A stretch of 64,000 bases of DNA from the NCBI RefSeq assembly GCF_022760995.1, contig NZ_JAKWJO010000008.1:144860-208859 (forward strand), given 5' to 3'. Below, piece by piece: positions 58,535 to 64,000 of this stretch. A program made the translations under genes and the position numbers. The stretch comes from Dyella sedimenti (GTDB lineage: Bacteria > Pseudomonadota > Gammaproteobacteria > Xanthomonadales > Rhodanobacteraceae). Below the pieces are notes generated by a model. It made no database searches. It saw only the letters and a list, made by a program, of their open reading frames with translations, and was not told where the DNA came from. Position 1 is the stretch's first letter, and every line of letters begins with the position of its first letter.

Positions 58535-59393
58535 GGGACCTCCCGGCATCAAGAGGGTGTGGCGGACGGCCGGACACCATGGCAAATCGGTGCCGCCATT
58601 GCGGAAATAGTTCGTCTGCGAGGCCGCGCATGGTGTCGAGCGCGGCGGGGGCGACTCTGCCCGGCGGCTGGCGGTATTCGACCCGATGCACTGGCAATCC
58701 GCGCGTAGCTGCACGCGGATACGCCTCGATGGCCGGCACGTCGGTAGCCAGCACGCGGATGCCGGCGTGGTCCTGGAAAAGATCGCGCAGGGCCTGCTGG
58801 ATCAGCCGTGCATTGGCTGACACAGGGTGGACACGATTGATGAGCAGATGCAGAGGTGGAGGCTCGATGCCCAGGTGCCGGTAGGGCGCAATGTCTTCGA
58901 GCAACTGCATGGTGCCGCGCCGCAGCTCGCGCGCCGCGAGGATTTCCGGGGTCACGGGCGACAGCGCGAGGTTGGAGGCGAGCACCGCCATCTCCAGCAG
59001 CACCGAGCGCGCACCTTGGGTGTCGATCAGCACTAGGTCATAGAGAGGCGCCAGGATCGGCAAGAGATGGCGCAACCGTAGGCGCCCATCCGGCGCGTGC
59101 AGCAGCAAAGTGTTCAGCTCGCCTCGGTGGTCGTTGGAGAGCACCAAGTCCAGGCCCTCGATGATCGTGCGGGACACAAGCAGCCCGAGGTCGCGCTCGT
59201 TGAAGGCCAGCAACTCGTAGATGCCACCAGGTGCGCGGTGGCCTAGCTCGTAGTACGAGGACAAGGTGGGCTGCACGTCGAGGTCGAGCAGCAGTACACG
59301 CAGCCCCGCGTCCGCGGCAAGCCCGCCGAGGTTCGCGGCTGTGGTGGTCTTGCCGACGCCACCTTTGGTTGAAATGATGGATACGACCTGCAT
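58518..59393 (-). CDS. parA: ParA family ATPase (Soj-like)
   Basis: 291 residues. Deviant Walker A STKGGVGKTTTAANL at the N-terminus, LLLDLDVQPTLSSYY (switch I) and LVLIDTQGARSVLLEM (switch II) are intact. It places or maintains the circular ICE with ParB. The last 16 bp run into shi. AlpA gene 42 bp upstream. Confidence 0.93.
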   Translation of the reverse strand: MQVVSIISTKGGVGKTTTAANLGGLAADAGLRVLLLDLDVQPTLSSYYELGHRAPGGIYELLAFNERDLGLLVSRTIIEGLDLVLSNDHRGELNTLLLHAPDGRLRLRHLLPILAPLYDLVLIDTQGARSVLLEMAVLASNLALSPVTPEILAARELRRGTMQLLEDIAPYRHLGIEPPPLHLLINRVHPVSANARLIQQALRDLFQDHAGIRVLATDVPAIEAYPRAATRGLPVHRVEYRQPPGRVAPAALDTMRGLADELFPQWRHRFAMVSGRPPHPLDAGRSHGERT

Positions 59394-59435
59394 GGCGTTC
59401 TCCGTGTGAGGATGGGAAGTCCGCTGGAGAACGGG

Positions 59436-59648
59436 TCAGGCCCGGTTGTTGACGCGCTCGGCGATCCACTGATCGATCTCGATGGAGTCCCAACCGACCG
59501 CGCGCACGCCCAGGCGCAGCGCCTTCGGGAACAGGCCTTTGCGCATCAGGTTGTAGATGTGGGCGCGTTTGAAACCCGACTTGGTTTCGACTTCATCAAG
59601 CCGCAGGATGCGGCGCTCGCTTGCGGGCAGTGCAGGGGTTTGCGACAT
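59436..59648 (-). CDS. alpA: AlpA family transcription regulator
   Basis: 70 residues from ATG 59648. MerR-like HTH of the AlpA group: LRLDEVETKSGFKRAHIYNL then MRKGLFPKALRLG and VGWDSIEIDQWIAERVN. In ICEclc AlpA is the middle activator of the BisR-AlpA-BisDC cascade. It heads the unit alpA-parA-shi-parB-DUF2857-STY4528, with palindromic sites just upstream. Confidence 0.9.
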   Translation of the reverse strand: MSQTPALPASERRILRLDEVETKSGFKRAHIYNLMRKGLFPKALRLGVRAVGWDSIEIDQWIAERVNNRA

Positions 59649-59721
59649 GGCGGTCACTCCTGAACGCTCAGTGGCGTTTGTTGGCGTGACCTCCATTCAA
59701 TAGACATGGATGGGAAAAGAC

Positions 59722-59751
59722 ATTGCAAATGCAATCTCCGCGATTGCACAT
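59722..59751 (-). promoter_or_regulatory. Operator-like repeats upstream of alpA
   Basis: A 14-bp palindrome ATTGCAAATGCAAT (59722-59735) is followed by a direct half copy ATTGCACAT (59743-59751), start to start 21 bp, thus two helix turns. They lie 75-100 bp upstream of alpA, in the 118-bp gap behind the BisR-position gene. Likely binding site for the first activator. Confidence 0.6.
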
Positions 59752-59766
59752 ACAAGATGGAAAACC

Positions 59767-60519
59767 TCAGACTGTTGCGCTACGCAGCCGGCGTCTGGCA
59801 GTGGCGAACTTGCCGTTTAGCGTCCGCTCCGCGATCCCCATTGCGCCGCTGTGATGGGCGACCAATGCACTGACCACCGCCTCCTGCGTCTTGAAGCTGG
59901 AGTACGGCACGCCCGAAGGCGACTGGCCGAGCATCAGGTCCAGCATGCTGCCGATAATGTTCAGGTAGGTGGCTTCGGCGCGATCACTGATCAGGCACTG
60001 TGCGCCAGTAGAGGGCGCCATCTGCTTGAGAAGCGCCCCGTGCTTTTCCTGCAACTCATGCAGTTGGCGTTTGTACTGGTCCAAGGTGGACTTCAGGGCC
60101 AGGCGCTCGACTAGCATCGCCTGCCCAGTTTCCACCGAGATGAAGGGATGGGCGATGCGCTCGCTCCGGGAGAAGAGGAAGCACGGTCGTTGCTCGGGAT
60201 AGTGCTGGCGCATCCAGCTCTTCAGATCGACGTGGCGCACCGTCAGATCAGGGGAGTCGATCAGCGCGGAATCGCGCGTCGTGATGCCGTTCCGTCCGAA
60301 GGGCAGTTCTCCATTGAGGATGCCGTCGAAGATGCGTTCGGTGCAAAGCCGCAGCTCGTCACAACGTGGACAGTCCAACGACTGCGGCAGGCGCCTTGGC
60401 GACGAAATCGAAGCCAGGATCACCTGCTCGTATCGCAGCAGCCCGGCCCAGCGGATGGACGCTTCGATCGGGCGATAGAACACCTTTGATGTTGGTGCAT
60501 CATTCTTGTTCTCGTGCAT
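59767..60519 (-). CDS. BisR-position regulator of the ICE (250 residues)
   Basis: No named domain recognised. A possible Cys pair in LDCPRCDELRLCTERIFDG near residue 50, HPFISVETGQAMLVERLALK near 130, a coiled coil ~140-165 (LDQYKRQLHELQEKHGALLK) and a C-terminal HTH-like end (HHSGAMGIAERTLNGKFATA). It is the outermost core gene beside alpA, where ICEclc carries bisR, the first activator of the transfer cascade. The identification rests on position; similarity could not be tested. Confidence 0.6.
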   Translation of the reverse strand: MHENKNDAPTSKVFYRPIEASIRWAGLLRYEQVILASISSPRRLPQSLDCPRCDELRLCTERIFDGILNGELPFGRNGITTRDSALIDSPDLTVRHVDLKSWMRQHYPEQRPCFLFSRSERIAHPFISVETGQAMLVERLALKSTLDQYKRQLHELQEKHGALLKQMAPSTGAQCLISDRAEATYLNIIGSMLDLMLGQSPSGVPYSSFKTQEAVVSALVAHHSGAMGIAERTLNGKFATARRRLRSATV

Positions 60520-61167
60520 GCTCCGTCTCCTTCCAGGAGAAGAACTACATGACCGACTCCTTTGTCGCCGACCTCATGGTCGGCCTGTCGCTTGTGTAGG
60601 AAGTGGGTCCCGAAGGCCGCTTCGTCATGTGGTTTGAATACTTCTCACCAGTTCGCGCAACTGGTAGTCGTCGTGTGTTCGATGTGTAAAAATCATCGAT
60701 TAGAAGGTCGAGCATCGGGACGTAGGCTCGACAGCGACGCTCACGCTATCAGGGTCGTGAGAAGTTACGGTTTCTGCAAAACCGTCTAGGTATGACCTGA
60801 TATGCCAGCGGTCTTAGGAAGCGCGAGGGGGCCGCAATCGTCGCCCAATGTCCAGCCGGACGCAGCAAACCCGCACCTGTCATGCTTGCCCCGTCATCCT
60901 GATATATCGATAAAGAATCGTGTGTGGGAACGCGGTGGCCAGCGTGAGCGTTCTTCCAAAGGAGCTTGGACAGAAGGTCGCCTGTGAGTTGTGGTGCTGG
61001 CGCTTCCAGGTGGCATCCGACTTGTGCCATCACCAGAACCATCTACCTGGGTTGTCTTCGCGATGATGGATGCGGGCAGACAACCGGGCGTGGGTGATGA
61101 GTTCGAGGCAGTCGCCTACGACGATGTACCGATCGTGGGTGTGGTGTGCTGAGTGCAGCTCTATGGA
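60520..61167. other. Right-end intergenic region of the ICE
   Basis: No credible gene in about 650 bp. It contains hairpin GCCGACC/GGTCGGC (60567-60584), a 7-bp inverted repeat ACCAGTT/AACTGGT (60647-60665) and otherwise nothing I can name. It should carry the promoter of the BisR-position gene near 60520-60600. Confidence 0.5.
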
Positions 61168-61195
61168 CGTCCGTGGAACTCTTTGGACGAATTTG

Positions 61196-61224
61196 TTGCC
61201 GAGGACGAAAAACAAGGCTACAAT
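61196..61224 (+). promoter_or_regulatory. Outward promoter toward att and integrase (Pcirc-like)
   Basis: TTGCCG (61196-61201), 17 bp, TACAAT (61219-61224), reading over the att core. In ICEclc an outward promoter at the right end drives the integrase gene only after circularisation. Here the integrase lies directly downstream, though a terminator (61361-61381) intervenes. Confidence 0.55.
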
Positions 61225-61292
61225 TGAGGTCTTCGCTGGCCAGCCCAACGAAGAAAGTGTTTGGGAAACAACGACTTACTGTCCTAGTACAC

Positions 61293-61310
61293 GTCTCGTT
61301 TCCCGCTCCA
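61293..61310 (+). other. att core, 18 bp of tRNA-Gly(GCC) 3' end
   Basis: GTCTCGTTTCCCGCTCCA equals the last 18 bases, CCA included, of proteobacterial tRNA-Gly(GCC), the known core of ICEclc. The sequence to its left is not a tRNA body, so this is not the tRNA gene itself but an attR or attP type site. Confidence 0.85.
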
Positions 61311-61360
61311 ATGAATAGCGTCCATGGAACTCCACAGAGAGCCATGGAACGCACGAGAAA

Positions 61361-61381
61361 AGGAGCTTCGGCTCCTTTTTT
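61361..61381 (+). terminator. Intrinsic terminator downstream of att
   Basis: AGGAGC-ttcg-GCTCCT followed by TTTTT, 50 bp right of the att core. When an element is joined to the tRNA gene this would end the tRNA transcript and shield the integrase gene. Confidence 0.85.
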
Positions 61382-61534
61382 CGTTGGGGATCGTCCACGG
61401 AAGCTCAAGGACGTCCACCTACAGCCAGCCTTTTTAAGGCCCTTTTTGAGGCTATCATCTGCCCCGCAATAGGGCGGTACTTACGGAGGTGGCGCTGGCT
61501 GTGGGGCTACGATCCGGGCCCCTGCCCTGAGAAG

Positions 61535-63340
61535 ATGGGCGCCATGCCACCCACGGATATCGCAGTCCGGCAAGCCCGGCCCAAGGACAAGGTCTACACC
61601 CTCAGTGATGGTCGTGGACTGGGGTTGTGCGTGAAGCCCGGTGGCGGCAAGAGCTGGCATTTTCGCTACTACTGGTCAGGTAAACAAAAGCGCATCGCGC
61701 TGGGCAAGTACCCGGAGATCAGCCTGAAGGAGGCGCGCGGCCGCCGCGAAGCTGCCCGCGCCTTGGTTGCACAGGGAACCAACCCGCTCAAGCGTCGGCA
61801 GCAGGAGGTTCTGGTCAAGCGCCTGGCCGAAGACCGGCTGTTCCAGAGCGTCTTCGAGCAATGGCTCACACACCGCAGCCTCGTCCTGCAACCGGGGCGC
61901 CAAAGTACGCTCGACCAAATCCAACGGATCTTCCGCAAAGACATCCTGCCCATCCTAGCCAAGCGGTCGATCTATGAGATCACCCAAGCCGACCTGCTAC
62001 AGGTGTTGTCCAGGATTGAGGAACGCGAGGCACTCACCATCGCCGAGAAATGCCGCTCATGGCTCAGGCAACTCTTCCGGTTTGCCATGGTCAAGGTTCC
62101 TGGGTTGGACAAGAACCCGGCGCGGGATCTGGTCGTGGCGGCCATGCCCAAACCGCCAGTAGTCCACAACCCCTTCCTGCAGATTGAGGATCTGCAGGAT
62201 CTGCTTCAGGCACTACGCAACTATCGGGGAACCCAAGCCGTTCAAATGGGGCTTCGCCTGCTGCTGCTGACGGGCGTTAGGACCGGCGAGTTGAGGCAGG
62301 CCACGCGAAACCAGTTCGATTTGACCCAAGGACTCTGGACCATCCCAGCGGTACATGTGAAGCAGCTGCATGCCAAGATGCGAAAGGAGGGCCTCACCCC
62401 CCAAGATGTGCCTCCGTATCTGGTGCCCCTGTCAACACAGGCGCTGGGGGTCGTCCGCCAATTGCTGGAAGCAATGTGCCCAGCCCAGCGCTATCTGCTG
62501 CCACATCGTGGCGATCTCAGGAGACCCATCAGTGAGAGCACCCTGAACCAGGGTCTCAAGACACTCGGGTTCGACGGGTTGCTGACCGGACATGGCATCC
62601 GGGCGACCATCTCGACCGCTCTGAACGAATTCGGGTACCCGAATGCCTGGGTGGCGGCTCAACTGTCGCACGTGGCTCCTCAAGGAGACCAGGATGCCTA
62701 CAACCATGCCGCACATATCGAACAGCGTCGCCACATGATGCAGGACTGGGCGGATCGCCTGGATCTGCTGGAGCAGGGTAACGTGGACGCAGCGCGTGCG
62801 CCTGCGCGAGGCGTACCTGAAGAGCTACCCCAGTGGAAACAAGCCGAATCCGCCTCCGCTAATGTGGTCGAGTTGGATGGCGGCACCACGGTGACCATCA
62901 CCATCTCTGCGGGCCATGCGAAGAACAAGGCCGGGTTGAAGGCTCTCACACCGAAGCCGCCAACAAGGGCATCCCTCCTGTCAGAGAGCGAGCAGTTGAG
63001 CATCTATGAATGCCCGACTAACCTTCCGCTGTCGATATTCGCTAGTTTGGCAGAGAAGCCCGAGGAGCAAATCCTCCAAGACATCCGCGCTGGCCGACTA
63101 TTGGCCCTGCATCTGTGCGATAGGGGGTATCGCATCCCTGACTGGCAGTTGGACCCCACGAAGTATTTGCTGACCTTGGTCGTGCTGACTCACGCGGAAG
63201 ACGCAGATGCTTGGGTAGTCTATCAGGCCCTCGCTACTCCAACGGCTCGGCTGTTTGACCGTTCTCCATTGGAGATCGTGACGGCGGGGACGATCTTGGA
63301 TGTTGGAGGCATCGTCTGTGAGTCGTTGGTGGGACAATAG
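61535..63340 (+). CDS. int: P4-type tyrosine integrase with antitoxin-like C-terminal domain
   Basis: 601 residues; ATG 61544 (MPPTDIAVRQARPKDK) is the more family-like start. N-terminal arm-binding domain (DUF4102) ~1-95, core-binding ~100-200, catalytic domain ~210-410 with Arg249, His353-x-x-Arg356, His379 and Tyr389. Common P4 integrases end near 410; this one, like the long ICEclc IntB13 group, goes on. Residues ~496-601 align with residues 101-208 of the antitoxin at 3904-4530 (shared RLLAL, PDWQLDP, RSP, GTI) with about half identical, covering its HTH and DUF2384-like parts. The gene starts 224 bp right of the att core, as in ICEclc. Confidence 0.93.
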   Translation: MGAMPPTDIAVRQARPKDKVYTLSDGRGLGLCVKPGGGKSWHFRYYWSGKQKRIALGKYPEISLKEARGRREAARALVAQGTNPLKRRQQEVLVKRLAEDRLFQSVFEQWLTHRSLVLQPGRQSTLDQIQRIFRKDILPILAKRSIYEITQADLLQVLSRIEEREALTIAEKCRSWLRQLFRFAMVKVPGLDKNPARDLVVAAMPKPPVVHNPFLQIEDLQDLLQALRNYRGTQAVQMGLRLLLLTGVRTGELRQATRNQFDLTQGLWTIPAVHVKQLHAKMRKEGLTPQDVPPYLVPLSTQALGVVRQLLEAMCPAQRYLLPHRGDLRRPISESTLNQGLKTLGFDGLLTGHGIRATISTALNEFGYPNAWVAAQLSHVAPQGDQDAYNHAAHIEQRRHMMQDWADRLDLLEQGNVDAARAPARGVPEELPQWKQAESASANVVELDGGTTVTITISAGHAKNKAGLKALTPKPPTRASLLSESEQLSIYECPTNLPLSIFASLAEKPEEQILQDIRAGRLLALHLCDRGYRIPDWQLDPTKYLLTLVVLTHAEDADAWVVYQALATPTARLFDRSPLEIVTAGTILDVGGIVCESLVGQ

Positions 63341-63666
63341 AGAAGGCGAGGGGAGTTGGCTGATGCCCGGTATTGTTCGGCATGAGTGCATCACAGCCTA
63401 GACACGAAGAGGATACTTCAGGCTGATATCGGACATTTGGTGTTATCGCCTAGCCGGCTCCAAACGACCCAAAGCGGACAGCTGCCGGAGCGCACGCTCT
63501 GCACCCTGCTGGGTCCGGTTATGCCTCGGCTTGTTAGCCGGACCCAGTCGCCCTAAGATCGAGTCGTATCAAGGGGATAGCCCACCACATGGTGCGCTGA
63601 GGATAAGTCGTATAACCGGACCCAGGGATCCGGCTATTGGGTAGTTAGCTCTCAGGGGGAATCTGC
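63341..63666. repeat. Integrase-downstream gap with 14-bp inverted repeats
   Basis: No gene in 326 bp. CTGGGTCCGGTTAT at 63509-63522 is inverted perfectly at 63612-63625, and a third related copy TTAGCCGGACCCAG lies at 63534-63547. The repeats enclose about 90 bp without coding capacity; they may be ends of a small mobile or cassette-like unit. Confidence 0.55.
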
Positions 63667-63948
63667 GTGAGCACTCATTACTTAGGGATGGGCGGCCAAC
63701 TGGCTGTAATGGCCGAGTTAGCTGCAAGGGGCTACAACGTAGCTATTCCACAGATTGATGTTGGTGACGACGTATTCGTAGTGAATGATGCGACTGGAGC
63801 AATGTGGAGGATTCAGGTAAAGACGGCTACGGCCACTGAATCAAGGCGAGGGTTCCGCGCTCAGTTTCGCATCCGCGCCAATCAGGTAGAGCGCCCAGTG
63901 AGCCCGGAGCTCCACTATGCGTTCGTAATCCGCTTTAAGAGCCGCTAA
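63667..63948 (+). CDS. Short PD-(D/E)xK nuclease-like protein, probably truncated
   Basis: 93 residues with GTG start behind AGGGGG. The pattern GGQLAVMAELAARGYNVAIP, DVGDDVFVV, then WRIQVKTAT has the Asp and (Q)xK of the restriction-nuclease-like fold found in DUF4365-type proteins. Relatives are usually 140 residues or more, so the C-terminal half seems missing; the stop follows FVIRFKSR. It is the first gene beyond the integrase, thus cargo of the next element. Confidence 0.5.
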   Translation: MSTHYLGMGGQLAVMAELAARGYNVAIPQIDVGDDVFVVNDATGAMWRIQVKTATATESRRGFRAQFRIRANQVERPVSPELHYAFVIRFKSR

Positions 63949-64000
63949 CAAAACCGGGTTGAAGGCTGGTTCGCGGGTGGCAAAATTGCAGCATGGCCCG

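Larger units (their letters stand above)
61168..61406. repeat. Repeats flanking the att core (arm-type site candidates)
   Basis: CGTCCGTGGAACTC at 61168-61181, CGTCCATGGAACTC at 61319-61332, CGTCCACGGAAGCTC at 61392-61406, with a half copy GCCATGGAACGC at 61341-61352. One copy is left and two to three are right of the att core, as expected for arm sites bound by the integrase N-terminal domain. Confidence 0.6.

Noticed and set aside
61231..61381. tRNA or tmRNA gene ending at the terminator 61361-61381
   Set aside because: Only the 18-bp tRNA-Gly end is present; there is no cloverleaf body, D- or anticodon arm to its left, and no tmRNA features.
61043..61408. Minus-strand frame of 121 codons over the att core
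   Set aside because: Arg/His/Pro-rich translation with no family look, running through att, repeats and a terminator.
53614..61445. A4GGCC words near 53614-53635 and 61430-61445 as copies of the traI-leader repeat
   Set aside because: They are short, imperfect and in the first case inside coding sequence; chance cannot be excluded by eye.
63900..64000. Integron attC site at the end of the short nuclease-like gene (GCTAACAAAACC, GTTGAAGG)
   Set aside because: The flanking GTTAGCC/GTTAGCT words do not fit the attC consensus and the window ends before a second core could be seen.

Overview
The window is about 60 kb of the conserved core of an integrative and conjugative element (ICE) of the ICEclc / PFGI-1 type. 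The DNA is GC-rich, the gene set is that of Pseudomonas, Xanthomonas and Bordetella-like Gamma- and Betaproteobacteria, and the 18-bp attachment core matches the 3' end of tRNA-Gly(GCC), the target of ICEclc. No rRNA, complete tRNA or CRISPR array was seen. The species cannot be told from the sequence.

Layout. 1-5626: a UvrA-like cargo gene cut by the left edge, the MobH relaxase traI, an antitoxin / RES-toxin pair and a DUF3742 gene. 5638-19651: the minus-strand mating-pair-formation genes (TraG-N, TIGR03755-03757, RadC, a DsbA-like protein, the TraC/VirB4 ATPase, TIGR03744-03758, RAQPRD). 19748-27381: a foreign block of LysR/XRE regulators, MFS exporters and a DJ-1/PfpI protein, inserted exactly between two transfer transcription units and carrying broken genes. 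27382-33422: the rest of the transfer genes (TraD coupling protein, lytic transglycosylase, PilL-like lipoprotein). 33583-48026: about 16 mostly small, often acidic, accessory genes including a SNF2-type helicase, a DUF6094 methylase-like protein and an internally duplicated STY4534 protein. 48270-60519: Dcm methylase, TopB, SSB, replication protein, ParB, Shi, ParA, AlpA and a BisR-position gene. 61168-63340: att core, repeats and a large tyrosine integrase. 63341-64000: the start of what lies beyond.

How it works together. BisR-position protein, AlpA and the DUF2857 gene look like the ICEclc activation cascade; a bipartite box that I find in front of at least eight transcription units is a good candidate for its downstream target. 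Five units also begin with a repeated, covarying leader RNA that matches the radC RNA motif in position and gene context. TraI, TraD, TraC and the TIGR037xx proteins transfer the DNA; SSB, TopB and the STY4528-type protein support replication; ParA/ParB, the toxin pair and Shi serve maintenance; the small-gene island probably protects incoming DNA.

Most interesting points: the integrase C-terminus is about half identical to the RES antitoxin of the same element; the att core lies between a complete ICE right end and an integrase gene, implying tandem elements or a circular-form junction; long palindromes flank ssb/topB and the replication gene; iteron-like repeats lie inside the replication gene; and a shared promoter box couples the transfer, replication and accessory units.
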